A DNA stretch of 64,000 nt, from assembly GCF_947492555.1 (NCBI RefSeq), contig NZ_CANLNE010000003.1:992001-1056000 (forward strand), read 5' to 3'. The notes under the pieces were generated by a model. That model searched no databases and had not been told where the DNA came from. It was given only the letters and a program-made list of their open reading frames with translations. Both the position numbers and the translations under genes were made by a program. Source of the DNA: an uncultured Roseobacter sp. (GTDB lineage Bacteria > Pseudomonadota > Alphaproteobacteria > Rhodobacterales > Rhodobacteraceae). This document shows, piece by piece, positions 31,507 to 40,751 of the stretch. Position 1 is the first letter of the stretch. Each line of letters starts with the position of its first letter.

Positions 31507-32691
31507 TCAGGCGTCAGCCTGTCCTTTTGGGAAAACCGGCCCCATGCGCGCGAGAACGGCACGGGCGGCGCGCAGGCCGGGGTCTTCGCCGCCTTCACCC
31601 AACCGCTGCATGGTCACCTCCATCGCCGCCTGCTGGGCGTCCGGGTCTTCCATCTGTTCGATCAATGCCGCGCCAATGGCCTCCGGCTCGCACGCAGGAC
31701 CGAGGTATTCCGGCACCACGCGGGTGTCAGAGACCAGGTTGACCAGCGTCACCGTGTCTATCAACGCCATCGCCCGGATCATCCGGAACGTCAGCCAGTT
31801 CATTTTATAGGCAATCACCATGGGCGTGCGCGCCGCCGCCAGCTCCAGTGACACCGTGCCCGACGCCGCAAGCGCCACATCCGCTGCCCGAAAGGCCGCA
31901 CGTTTCAGTGCGCCCGCAGCCTCAAGGCTCATGCCGCTTGGGTCCAGCACAATCGGCGTCACGGGCCAGTTGGCCACTTCTTCGCGCACCAGATCCGCCA
32001 CCGGGGCAGCCGCAGGCAGAACCACCTTCAAATCCGTATAGCGGGCGCGCAGGGGCGCGATCGACTGACCAAAGACCGAGGCCAACCGCGAGACCTCGCC
32101 GCGCCGTGACCCCGGCAGAACCAACAGCAGGGGCGCATCCCCGACCCCATGGTCCGTGCGAAAGGCCTGTGCTTCCTCAGAGGTTGTCTGTGGCTCTGCC
32201 ACGACCGGGTGGCCCACGAAATCGCAGACCATGCCATCCAAGGTCATCAAAGGCGGCTCGAATGGGAACAGCGCCAGGACATGGTCAATGCACCTGGCCA
32301 TCTTCTGCGCCCGCCCTGCCCGCCAAGCCCAGACAGTTGGTGCCACGTAGTGCACGGTGCGCACGCGGCTCGCGGCCTTGACTCGCCGTGCCACACGCAG
32401 AGAAAAATCCGGGCTGTCGATGGTGATCAGCACGTCCGGTGCACTCTCCACCACGGCCGCTGCCGTTTCGTTGATCCGGGCCATGAGCGCGCGGTACTTG
32501 GGCAGGATTTCCGCAATCCCCATGACGCTCAACTCTTCCATCGGAAAGCGACTGACCAACCCCTGCGCCTGCATGTCGGCACCGCCGATGCCGTCGAACT
32601 GCACATCCGGGTTCAGGGCCTTCAGCCCCGCCATCAGCGCGCCGCCCAGCTTGTCGCCCGAAGGCTCTCCCGCGATGATGAAGACGCGCAT
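31507..32691 (-). CDS. lpxB: Lipid-A-disaccharide synthase
   Basis: Joins UDP-diacylglucosamine and lipid X to form the lipid A disaccharide. The 394-residue GT19 enzyme starts MRVFIIAGEPSGDKLGG and has VAPTVWAWRAGRAQKM and the C-terminal MVIAYKMNWLTF region. The ATG at 32691 overlaps the lpxI stop (ATGA), which fixes the start. It is the last gene of the envelope cluster. Confidence 0.97.
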   Translation of the reverse strand: MRVFIIAGEPSGDKLGGALMAGLKALNPDVQFDGIGGADMQAQGLVSRFPMEELSVMGIAEILPKYRALMARINETAAAVVESAPDVLITIDSPDFSLRVARRVKAASRVRTVHYVAPTVWAWRAGRAQKMARCIDHVLALFPFEPPLMTLDGMVCDFVGHPVVAEPQTTSEEAQAFRTDHGVGDAPLLLVLPGSRRGEVSRLASVFGQSIAPLRARYTDLKVVLPAAAPVADLVREEVANWPVTPIVLDPSGMSLEAAGALKRAAFRAADVALAASGTVSLELAAARTPMVIAYKMNWLTFRMIRAMALIDTVTLVNLVSDTRVVPEYLGPACEPEAIGAALIEQMEDPDAQQAAMEVTMQRLGEGGEDPGLRAARAVLARMGPVFPKGQADA

Positions 32692-33482
32692 CAGCCCGGC
32701 GCGCGGGCCCAAAGCACCAGCCCCGCCGCATCCGCAGCGGCCACCGTGGCCTCAGGCTCCAGCATCAGGACCCCCCCCGCCTCGACAACCACGCCGGCCA
32801 GGCCGGCCTCTGCCAGCACACCAATTGTCTCCGGGCCAATGGTGGGCAAGTCAAAGCGCCGGTCTTGTCCTTGCTTCGGTCCCTTGATCAGGATTGCCCG
32901 CGCCCGCGCCGCACCGGTCGGCAGGGTTTTCAGCATATGGTCGGTACCGCCGAGGGTTTCGATGCCCCAGACCTGCCCCTTGCCCACAACACATCCCTGC
33001 CCCACGTCCAACGGTGCCAGCGCGGCGAGCACTTCGCTGCCCCGCGCCATGTCGGATGTCATCTGGTCATCCGGTTGCGCCACGCTCAGCACGCCTTCGG
33101 GCACCAGAAGATCCGGGGACAGATCATGCGCGGCACGCACCGCAAATCCCCGATCTTCAAAGATTCCGATCACACCACGCAAGGCACCATCGTCCCCTGC
33201 CGCGATGGCCTTCATGATCACCGGCACCAGAGGCAGGGTCGCCGCATCAAGTGCTGCGGGGTCGATGGGCGGGCGTTCGATCCCGCCGCAAAAGCAAACC
33301 TCGCGCACGCCGCGCGCCTCAAGATCCGCCAATAGCGTACCCAGATGCTCCAGCCGAAAGAGGATATCGGGCACCACGCCCTCGGGTTCAAACCCCTGCA
33401 GAACGCACATCAGCGGCCTTTCGGACATCGCGTCGGCAATACGTGCGGGCAGGTTCCCGCGTCCTGAAACAAGCGCCAGCAT
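32691..33482 (-). CDS. lpxI: UDP-2,3-diacylglucosamine diphosphatase LpxI
   Basis: Hydrolyses UDP-2,3-diacylglucosamine to lipid X, replacing LpxH in most Alphaproteobacteria. The 263-residue DUF1009 protein shows LALVSGRGNLPARIADA at the start and the conserved GTDHML and GPKQGQDRRFDLPTIG segments. It sits between lpxA and lpxB with four-base overlaps on both sides, which supports the assignment strongly. Confidence 0.95.
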   Translation of the reverse strand: MLALVSGRGNLPARIADAMSERPLMCVLQGFEPEGVVPDILFRLEHLGTLLADLEARGVREVCFCGGIERPPIDPAALDAATLPLVPVIMKAIAAGDDGALRGVIGIFEDRGFAVRAAHDLSPDLLVPEGVLSVAQPDDQMTSDMARGSEVLAALAPLDVGQGCVVGKGQVWGIETLGGTDHMLKTLPTGAARARAILIKGPKQGQDRRFDLPTIGPETIGVLAEAGLAGVVVEAGGVLMLEPEATVAAADAAGLVLWARAPG

Positions 33483-34264
33483 CAGCGTGGCGTCAGGAAA
33501 TGGCGGTCACTACCGGCGAGGATGAAATCGACAATCTCGCGCACGTAATCGCTGGTTGTTTCATCCGCCAGACGGCGTGCCCGGTCGTGGAAGGTGCCCT
33601 CGCCCTGCGCCAGCATCTGGAACGCGGCCCGGAGTGCTGTGATATCGCTGCGCGCGACCCCGCGCCGTTTGAGGCCAACAAGATTGAGCCCGTCAAGCTC
33701 GCCGCGGGGCGCCTGCACCAGCCCGTAGGGAATTACGTCATTTGTCACCATCGTCACCGCCCCGATGATCGCGCCACGCCCGATGCGCACGAACTGGTGT
33801 ACCCCGGACAAACCACCAACAATGACGTCATCCTCCAGGACGCAATGCCCGGCAATGGCTACGGAATTCACGATGATACACCGGTCCCCGATGATCGCGT
33901 CATGGGCAATGTGGCATCCGGCCATGAACAGCCCGTCATCCCCGATGCGGGTCACCCCGCCACCGCCTTCGGTGCCGGAATTCATCGTCACATGCTCGCG
34001 GATGCGGTTGCGCTTGCCAATGATCAGCTGGCTGGCCTCCCCCTTGAACTTCAGATCCTGGGGGATCTCGCCAATCACCGAAAACGGGAAAATCACCGTC
34101 TCTTCATCGATATCGGTACGGCCGGTAACAACCACGTGGCTCTTCAGTTCCACACCTGCAGCGAGGCTCACCTGCGCGCCCACGCAGCAGAACGGTCCGA
34201 CCTTGGCAGTTGGATCGATCTGCGCGCCGTCGTCGATCACTGCACTCGGGTGGATGTTGCTCAT
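33482..34264 (-). CDS. lpxA: UDP-N-acetylglucosamine acyltransferase
   Basis: First step of lipid A synthesis. The 260-residue protein has the hexapeptide-repeat left-handed helix from residue 1 (IHPSAVIDDGAQIDPTAKVG) and the catalytic-His region MAGCHIAHDAIIGDRC, and ends with a helical C-terminal domain. It lies between fabZ (six bases upstream) and lpxI (ATGA overlap). Confidence 0.97.
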   Translation of the reverse strand: MSNIHPSAVIDDGAQIDPTAKVGPFCCVGAQVSLAAGVELKSHVVVTGRTDIDEETVIFPFSVIGEIPQDLKFKGEASQLIIGKRNRIREHVTMNSGTEGGGGVTRIGDDGLFMAGCHIAHDAIIGDRCIIVNSVAIAGHCVLEDDVIVGGLSGVHQFVRIGRGAIIGAVTMVTNDVIPYGLVQAPRGELDGLNLVGLKRRGVARSDITALRAAFQMLAQGEGTFHDRARRLADETTSDYVREIVDFILAGSDRHFLTPR

Positions 34265-34270
34265 CTGCGG

Positions 34271-34741
34271 CTACCCCAGATCCATCATCGCGGTGAACTC
34301 GCACTCGGCGGCCATCTCACCCTCAACGGAGGCGACACCACCAAAGCGCCAGACCTTGCCACCGGGCTTGCCGCGCAGGGTTCGCAGTTGCATCTCCAGC
34401 ACGTCGCCCGGGCCCACTTTGCGCCGGAACTTGGCCTTGTCGATGGCCATGAAATAGACCTTCATGTTCTTGTCCGCCATGCCCAGCGTCACGCCGACCA
34501 TCACCGCCGCAGTTTGCGCCATCGCCTCGATGATCGTCACGCCGGGCATGATTGGCAGGCCGGGAAAGTGCCCCTGAAAATGCGGTTCGTTCATGGTGAC
34601 ATTCTTGATGCCCGTGGCGGATGCGGTGCCGTCTATATCGACAACCTTGTCGACCAGAAGAAAAGGATAGCGATGGGGGATGATGCGTTGGATGAGCTGA
34701 ATATCGGCGCTGGTCTCGGGACCGGCTTCGGCGCTTGTCAT
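34271..34741 (-). CDS. fabZ: 3-hydroxyacyl-ACP dehydratase FabZ
   Basis: Dehydrates hydroxyacyl-ACP in fatty acid synthesis and competes with LpxA for hydroxyacyl-ACP, which explains its place in this cluster. The 156-residue hotdog protein has the catalytic His in [12 protein letters not shown] and the catalytic Glu in [12 protein letters not shown]. The usual neighbour lpxD is absent: 160 non-coding bases separate fabZ from ompH. Confidence 0.97.
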   Translation of the reverse strand: MTSAEAGPETSADIQLIQRIIPHRYPFLLVDKVVDIDGTASATGIKNVTMNEPHFQGHFPGLPIMPGVTIIEAMAQTAAVMVGVTLGMADKNMKVYFMAIDKAKFRRKVGPGDVLEMQLRTLRGKPGGKVWRFGGVASVEGEMAAECEFTAMMDLG

Positions 34742-34901
34742 GTTAGGTGTCCTTTTGTCCTCAAGGGCTTGACCCCTTGCCTAGCAATTCAGCCGCAGCG
34801 GAGCAAGCACGGTGGTATCGACCTCCATTGTTTCGCCGTGCAGTGTAGCGCCCTGCTCCGTCGGCGCGGCGTCCGGCGCGGCATGCCGTTCGTCCTTTGT
34901 A

Positions 34902-35462
34902 TTACTCGGAAACGCCGTCGCCGTCGCCCAGAACGGCGTTAAGCCGTTCAATCGCCGCACGGGTCACATCAATGGCGTTGGAGCTGAGAAAGACGGAGCG
35001 CTTCTCCAGGATCACAGCGGCCCCCGCCTCCCGCATCAGGCGCTCCAACACAGGGGCCGCAGCATTGAGAAAAACGCCGCGCCGTTCCTCAAAGGCAAGA
35101 TTGAGCTCTCGGGTTTTTGCATCCTGCGTGCGCCGGGTTTTCTGAACTTTTTCGTCAAACGCATCCGCAAGCAGCCGAAATGCAGCCGCCTCCATCGTGG
35201 CCCGTTGCTCGGTGAGCTCCCGTTCCTCTGTTTCGAGGGCTTCCTCGATGCGCCGGTTTTCAGCTGCCAGTTCTGCCCCGCGCGCTTCGAATTCGGCGAC
35301 CATACGCTGGCCAAAATCGCTTTCCGCAAAAAGACGATCCGCATCGATGGTCAGGATCGGGCTTTGCACCGGCCCAATCCGCTGCGCCTGCGCAGGTCCC
35401 GGAAGAGCGGCGGTCAGCCAGACAGTTGTGAAAACCGCCAGAATGCCCGACAACCGCGTCAT
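34902..35462 (-). CDS. OmpH/Skp family periplasmic chaperone
   Basis: A 186-residue Skp-like chaperone that would hold unfolded outer-membrane proteins for the Bam complex. Residues 1-26 are a signal peptide ending at AQA. Then comes the short strand PILTIDADRLFAES and a long charged coiled coil (about 55-140, many Glu, Ala and Arg) that forms the tentacle. It starts four bases after bamA ends, so it is cotranscribed with bamA. Confidence 0.92.
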   Translation of the reverse strand: MTRLSGILAVFTTVWLTAALPGPAQAQRIGPVQSPILTIDADRLFAESDFGQRMVAEFEARGAELAAENRRIEEALETEERELTEQRATMEAAAFRLLADAFDEKVQKTRRTQDAKTRELNLAFEERRGVFLNAAAPVLERLMREAGAAVILEKRSVFLSSNAIDVTRAAIERLNAVLGDGDGVSE

Positions 35463-35466
35463 CGGA

Positions 35467-37824
35467 CTAGAACGACGTGCTCAGCGTCAATTCGAAAGTC
35501 TGGTCGCGGTCGAAATCTTCCTTGCGGATCGCATCGGTGAAGTTGAACCGCAGCGGACCCACAGGCGTGTTCCACAGGATGGCGAAGCCGATCACGTGGC
35601 GGAAGGACCCACCCTCACCGACAATAGTGCCTCCGGAGGTATTCACATCGCTGAGGTCCCAGAAATTACCCACGTCATAGAAGAGGCCACCCGTGATGCC
35701 ATACTCTTCGGGCAGACCAAGAGGAAATTCCGCTTCGAACCGCGCTGCAACGTAAAGGTTGCCGCCCAGAGGATCCTCACCGCTGACGGAAAGATCGCGC
35801 GGGCCGATCCCGCCGGGTTCAAAACCGCGAATGATGTTGGTGTTGTTCAGAAACCGGTCCACGGCCCGGTTGGTACCGTCGCTCCACGACAGGGCTCCGC
35901 CTTCCAGTGACGCGCGCAGGGTCACCTCTTCGTTCCACACTTTAGTCTCACCAATCGCACGGGCGACTGTCTTGATGTACTGCGCATCACCTCCCAGCCC
36001 GGCAAAATCCTGCGAGAATTGCAGCAGATACCCGGAGTTCGGATCAAGGCCGCCAATACGGGTGTCATAGGTCAACTGGTAACCAACCGCGCTACTGGAC
36101 TGTGCGCCAACAGCAATCTCGTTGCCGATGACCACGCCATTTACAGGTGTCTCTCGCGCCGTCATTTCAGACTCTTCAGCGGTATAGCGTAATTGCAGGG
36201 TCGAATTCTCGCCCACCGGGAATGTCAGTGACGGCTGGAAAATAAACCGGTCAGTATCATAGGTAGTAAAGGAACTGTCCGTCTCGGCGATGTCAAAGCG
36301 GAGACCAAACGTCAGATCGCGTCCCAGAAAGGCAGGCTCTTCGAAGGTCACGCCATAGCGGCGCGATTCCTCTGCGGTCGCGACGCTCAGGCTGAGCCGT
36401 TGCCCCCGCCCGAGGAAGTTCTGTTCCGCAAACCGGATCGCGAACCCGAGACCGTCGTTGTTCGAGAAGGACGCACCGAAACTGAAGGACCCGGTCGGTG
36501 CCTCGACCACGTCCACATCCACAACAACCTGATCCGGTGTTGACCCTTCGCGCGCGTTCACCTCCGCAGTCTCAAAATAGCCAAGGGCGCGGATCCGTTC
36601 CGCCGCCTCGCGGATTTCGCGCGGATTGAAGGGGTCACCTTCAACACTGTCGAACTGGCGGCGCACCACCTGATCGAGGGTCGTGGTATTTCCTTCGACA
36701 TCAATGCGTTCGACAAAGACGCGCGGGCCGCGGGTCAGGACATATTCGATGTCCAGTTCAAGATTGCGGTCATCCCGCGTTACACGCGGTTCGACACGCA
36801 GAAAATCGACACCGTCCCGCAGGGCTTGGCGTTCCATGCGTGCGATATCGTTTTCCAGCAAGGTCGGAGAGTAAACGACCCCGGGCTTGATCTTCACAAT
36901 ATCGCGGTAGACCTCGGAGTCCGCCCCGGGCACGTTACTGGTGACATTGATTTCGCCGAACCGGAAGCGTTGACCTTCCTGTACGTTGAACACGAGGAAA
37001 TAGCCGTCGCGCTCTTCGGTTAACTCAGCGTTGACGGAATTGACCCGGAAATCGATGTAGCCGCGCGACAGGTAGAAGTCGCGCAACAGCTGCCTGTCGA
37101 ATTCGATGCGGTCTTCGACCAGGAGGTCAGACCGCACGACCGCACGGAAGAACCCTGCCTGCTTAGTTTCGAGAACGCGGCGCAGGCGGCGGTCGGAATA
37201 TTCGCGGTTGCCGACAAAGCTGAGGCGTTCAATCTCAATGGTGTCGCCTTCGAAAATCTCGAACACCAGATCGACACGGTTGTCAGAGCGACGAATGATG
37301 GTTGGGGTCACCTTTGCGGCAAGCCGACCCTCGCCTGCATAGGCATTCGCGATGAGTTCGGCATCCCGTTCCACCTGTGCCGGGTTGAACACCCGCCTTT
37401 CGTTGGAATTTATGGCAGCGGCCAGCGCTTCGTCATCAAGACGGTTGTTTCCTTCGAAACTGATGCGGTTGATGGTGGGCAGTTCAACCACGGTAATCAG
37501 CAAGCCGTTGCCTTGTGGATCGAATGTCACTGTCTCGAACAGTCCGGATTCGATCAGGCGTTGATAGGCTTCATTCAGCTGCGCCGCGCTGACGGTCTGG
37601 CCGCGGGCGATTCCTGCACGGGTCAGGATGGCGGCGTCACCAATTCTGATGTTTCCGTCGATGGAAATCGAGTTGAGCGTCACCTGTTGCGCCAGAGCTG
37701 GCGTCGCCGGTGCCATCCAGACCATTGATAAAGAAAGACAAAAGCCAGTTGCTCGCAGTGTCGATGTCAGTTTTTTAGATTGCCCGAAAAAACGTGGGCC
37801 TGCGCCCAGTTTGCCCCAATTCAT
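35467..37824 (-). CDS. bamA: Outer membrane protein assembly factor BamA
   Basis: Central subunit of the Bam complex. The 785 residues start with a signal peptide ending near ALAQQ (about residue 46). Next are five POTRA domains (roughly 47-440, each with a GN or GNxxL-type strand such as SIDGNIRIGD and SFVGNREYSD). A 16-strand barrel follows, containing the lid-loop VRGF equivalent IRGFEPGGIGP and the terminal Phe of LSTSF. It lies between a 43-codon gene and ompH. Confidence 0.97.
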   Translation of the reverse strand: MNWGKLGAGPRFFGQSKKLTSTLRATGFCLSLSMVWMAPATPALAQQVTLNSISIDGNIRIGDAAILTRAGIARGQTVSAAQLNEAYQRLIESGLFETVTFDPQGNGLLITVVELPTINRISFEGNNRLDDEALAAAINSNERRVFNPAQVERDAELIANAYAGEGRLAAKVTPTIIRRSDNRVDLVFEIFEGDTIEIERLSFVGNREYSDRRLRRVLETKQAGFFRAVVRSDLLVEDRIEFDRQLLRDFYLSRGYIDFRVNSVNAELTEERDGYFLVFNVQEGQRFRFGEINVTSNVPGADSEVYRDIVKIKPGVVYSPTLLENDIARMERQALRDGVDFLRVEPRVTRDDRNLELDIEYVLTRGPRVFVERIDVEGNTTTLDQVVRRQFDSVEGDPFNPREIREAAERIRALGYFETAEVNAREGSTPDQVVVDVDVVEAPTGSFSFGASFSNNDGLGFAIRFAEQNFLGRGQRLSLSVATAEESRRYGVTFEEPAFLGRDLTFGLRFDIAETDSSFTTYDTDRFIFQPSLTFPVGENSTLQLRYTAEESEMTARETPVNGVVIGNEIAVGAQSSSAVGYQLTYDTRIGGLDPNSGYLLQFSQDFAGLGGDAQYIKTVARAIGETKVWNEEVTLRASLEGGALSWSDGTNRAVDRFLNNTNIIRGFEPGGIGPRDLSVSGEDPLGGNLYVAARFEAEFPLGLPEEYGITGGLFYDVGNFWDLSDVNTSGGTIVGEGGSFRHVIGFAILWNTPVGPLRFNFTDAIRKEDFDRDQTFELTLSTSF

Positions 37825-37986
37825 GACCTGCCCCGATCCTCAGTAAATTATGCTTATCTGAGTACCGAGAATGACAGGTCTTGTCAAAACCATGTGGGTA
37901 AAAATCGGCCTGCAACTACATACGCGCCTGATGCGGGTTTGCAGGGGACGTCAGTACAGGCGCACAGAGGCGCAATTTCGGGAAAT

Positions 37987-38118
37987 TCAGCCCAGAATTG
38001 TGCTCAGCCAGGCACCAGCGCCCAAAGCCAGCGAAACGGTGCCAATATAGAGGGCACGATCCCAATTGAGATCCATCAGCAGGCTGAGGCCACGATAGCT
38101 ATTTTGAATCGCTTGCAT
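37987..38118 (-). CDS. Small membrane protein (43 aa) in the envelope cluster
   Basis: A 43-codon gene starting MQAIQNSYRGLSLLMDLNWD, followed by a hydrophobic helix (ALYIGTVSLALGAGAWL), so a single-pass membrane peptide is predicted. GGAGAG lies about five bases before the ATG. It sits on the same strand between rseP and bamA in a 395-base gap that otherwise shows no gene. It is too short for standard gene calls. Function unknown; the position suggests a role in or regulation by the envelope operon. Confidence 0.65.
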   Translation of the reverse strand: MQAIQNSYRGLSLLMDLNWDRALYIGTVSLALGAGAWLSTILG

Positions 38119-38219
38119 TGCATCTCTCCACTTAGGTGGAAGCAGAAATACACCTGGATTACGGCGCGAGTTTGGCCAATTGTGTCGTAATTATGACATT
38201 TACACAGGCCGACCCTGTG

Positions 38220-39572
38220 TCACGGGCAGAAAATATCGTTTCCAAGCGCAAAAATCATCAACGTCAGAACCATCGCCAGACCAATGCTCATCAAGACCCG
38301 CAACGCGCGATCACTGGGCGGCTTACCCGTCACCGCTTCATAGGCGTAAAACACCAGGTGACCACCGTCCAAAGCGGGGACAGGAAAGAGATTCAAAAGC
38401 CCCACTGCCGTGCTCAGCACCGCGATGAACCAGATGAACGATTGCGCGCCCTGGCTCGCCATGGCGCCGGAGGTTTGTGCAATACCGATGGGACCGCTCA
38501 GATTGCAGGTGCTGATCGCCCCGGTGATCATATGGCCAAGACCGCTGAGCGAGCCTTCGATGATCCGCCCCGTTTGGCGAACGCCACTCCACAAAGCCTC
38601 GCCCACGCCAGGGGTGTCCGTTGCCGGTTCAAAGGCCAACCCGCCTGCGATACCAATCCGCCACTGCGTGGCGAATCCGCCATCCGCCTGCGGCTCATCC
38701 ACCCGCTTGGGCGTGAGGGTTACATTAATTTCTTCTCCCGCACGCCACACACCCAAGGCCAAGGGCGCGCCGTTGCCTCCTTCCACCGCCTGCTTCAGTT
38801 GATCGAAAGCAAAGATCGGCGTGCCATCAATGGCGATGATCACATCATCCACCTGCAGCCCTGCTCCCATCGCCGCACTTTGCGGGCTGACCGCCGAGAC
38901 CAGCGGTGGCAACAGATAGGCGCCGGGCACAACGGTTTCCGTGCCATCGCGGCGTATGGTGTAGTCCAGCACGGGTTCCTGCGGCAGAGTATCGATAAAG
39001 TCAGAATAGGCGCCCGTATCTTCCGTGCTGGGGATCGGCACCCCGTTGATGCCCACGACTTCATCGCCTGTTTGCAGCCCCCGCGCCTCGACCGGCAAGG
39101 GGCGCAGGTCGCCAACCGTCAGAGGGTCACGCGACACGCCGCTGGTCACGACAACCGCAGCAAAGACAAGTATTGAAAGGGCAAAGTTGAAAATCGGTCC
39201 GGCGGCAACCGTAGCCGCGCGCGCCCAGAGCGGCGCACCATGCATGGTGCTGCGCAGGCGTTCGGGATCGGCCTCTGCTTCGGCCATGGCCTCTTCATCC
39301 TTGCCGGAGGCCGCATTGGCGTCACCCGCGAATTTCACGTAGCCGCCAAAGGGAAGCGCCGCGATCTGCCATTTGGTCCCGCGTTTGTCCATGCGCGCGT
39401 AAAGCACCGGCCCGAAGCCGAGCGAAAAAACATCCGCGTGGATGCCGGACCAGCGCCCGACAATATAGTGGCCATATTCATGGATCGCCACGATCACCGA
39501 GAGCGCCACCACAAAGGCAACGATGGTCCAGATCAGCCCGCCAAACTGGGGGATCAGCGCAAAAATATCCAA
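38220..39572 (-). CDS. rseP: Site-2 protease RseP
   Basis: Intramembrane zinc metalloprotease that cuts anti-sigma factors and signal-peptide remnants. The 450 residues have HEYGH at 31-35 in the first membrane helix and a PDZ region (about 130-260, LQTGDEVVGINGVPI and LQVDDVIIAIDGTPI, so two PDZ domains). The third zinc ligand is in NLFPVPALDGGH near the C-terminus. It starts three bases after dxr ends. Confidence 0.96.
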   Translation of the reverse strand: MDIFALIPQFGGLIWTIVAFVVALSVIVAIHEYGHYIVGRWSGIHADVFSLGFGPVLYARMDKRGTKWQIAALPFGGYVKFAGDANAASGKDEEAMAEAEADPERLRSTMHGAPLWARAATVAAGPIFNFALSILVFAAVVVTSGVSRDPLTVGDLRPLPVEARGLQTGDEVVGINGVPIPSTEDTGAYSDFIDTLPQEPVLDYTIRRDGTETVVPGAYLLPPLVSAVSPQSAAMGAGLQVDDVIIAIDGTPIFAFDQLKQAVEGGNGAPLALGVWRAGEEINVTLTPKRVDEPQADGGFATQWRIGIAGGLAFEPATDTPGVGEALWSGVRQTGRIIEGSLSGLGHMITGAISTCNLSGPIGIAQTSGAMASQGAQSFIWFIAVLSTAVGLLNLFPVPALDGGHLVFYAYEAVTGKPPSDRALRVLMSIGLAMVLTLMIFALGNDIFCP

Positions 39573-39575
39573 ACT

Positions 39576-40748
39576 CTAACCTGCTCTCTTGTGAATGACC
39601 CGCGTGGCCTCTTGTCGTGCCAGATGGTCTACTTGCGCCACGTTATCAAGGGACATGGTGGCATCAATATGACCGTGCGGCGCTGACATATGCGTCAGAA
39701 CGTCTTCGACAATCGCTGCCATATCATTAAAGCCGATCTGCCCGGCGATGAAACCATCCAGCGCGGTTTCCTTGGCCGCGTTGAACACGGCACCCGCGAG
39801 CCCGCCCGCCTGCATCACCTCGCGCGCCAGCCGCAGCGCGGGCCAGCGGGTCTCGCAGGGAGCGCGAAAGCTCAGCTGCCCGATCTCCGCCAGATCGAGA
39901 CGCGCCACCGGCAGATCGCGCCGCGCGGGCCAGTGCAGCGCATAGCCGATGGCGTGGCGCATGTCGGGCGGACCCACATGTGCCATCAGCGCGCCGTCAC
40001 GAAAACCGACCATCGCGTGGATCATCGATTCCGGGTGTACCAGCACCTCGATCTGCTGGGGCTCAACGCCGAAAAACTCCCGTGTTTCAATAAGTTCCAT
40101 CGCCTTGTTGAACATGGAAGCGGAATCGATGGTGATCCGCTGGCCCATGTCCCAGTTGGGATGGCTGGAGGCCTGGTCGAGCGTGGCATTGGCCAGATCT
40201 TCCATCGGCCAGTCCCGGAACGCGCCGCCGCTGGCAGTGATGATGATCCGCTCCACTGCCGCCATATCCTCGCCCACAAGCGCCTGAAATACCGCCGAAT
40301 GTTCGCTGTCCACCGGCAGCAGGCGGGCACCATTGGTTTTGGCGGTGGACAGCATCAACTGCCCGGCACAGACGAGGGATTCCTTATTGGCCAGCGCCAG
40401 GGTACTGCCCTGCTGCAAGGCGGCCAGACCGGGGGCGAGCCCTGCGGCCCCGACGATGGCCGACATGACCCAATCGGCTGGACGCGATGCGGCCTCTGCA
40501 ATCGCCTGTGTTCCGGCTGCGGCCTCGACCCTGCTGCCGTCCAGGGCTGTGCGCAGGTCTTCCAGCAAGTGGTCATGGGCCGTGACCGCCACATCCGCGT
40601 TCAGGCGCCGCGCATCTTTGGCCAGTTGCGCGATGTTCCCGGCACCGGTCAGCGCCACCACGTCATAGGCGTCGGGGGCGCGGGCGATCAGATCAATGGT
40701 GTTCTGGCCGATGGAGCCGGTTGCCCCGAGGATGCTGATCCGCCGCAT
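39576..40748 (-). CDS. dxr: 1-deoxy-D-xylulose 5-phosphate reductoisomerase
   Basis: Second step of the MEP isoprenoid pathway, NADPH-dependent. The 390 residues start with the nucleotide loop ILGATGSIGQNTIDLI. They have the metal- and substrate-binding VDSEHSAVFQ and ITASGGAFRDWP, and HPESMIHAMVGFRDG. It lies between cdsA and rseP with three-base gaps, so it is in the same operon. Confidence 0.97.
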   Translation of the reverse strand: MRRISILGATGSIGQNTIDLIARAPDAYDVVALTGAGNIAQLAKDARRLNADVAVTAHDHLLEDLRTALDGSRVEAAAGTQAIAEAASRPADWVMSAIVGAAGLAPGLAALQQGSTLALANKESLVCAGQLMLSTAKTNGARLLPVDSEHSAVFQALVGEDMAAVERIIITASGGAFRDWPMEDLANATLDQASSHPNWDMGQRITIDSASMFNKAMELIETREFFGVEPQQIEVLVHPESMIHAMVGFRDGALMAHVGPPDMRHAIGYALHWPARRDLPVARLDLAEIGQLSFRAPCETRWPALRLAREVMQAGGLAGAVFNAAKETALDGFIAGQIGFNDMAAIVEDVLTHMSAPHGHIDATMSLDNVAQVDHLARQEATRVIHKRAG

Positions 40749-40751
40749 CCC

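Noticed and set aside
33251-34942. Long open frame on the plus strand across lpxI, lpxA and fabZ
   Set aside because: It is the mirror of high-GC real genes on the other strand; its product is His/Arg/Pro-rich without domains and without a ribosome site.
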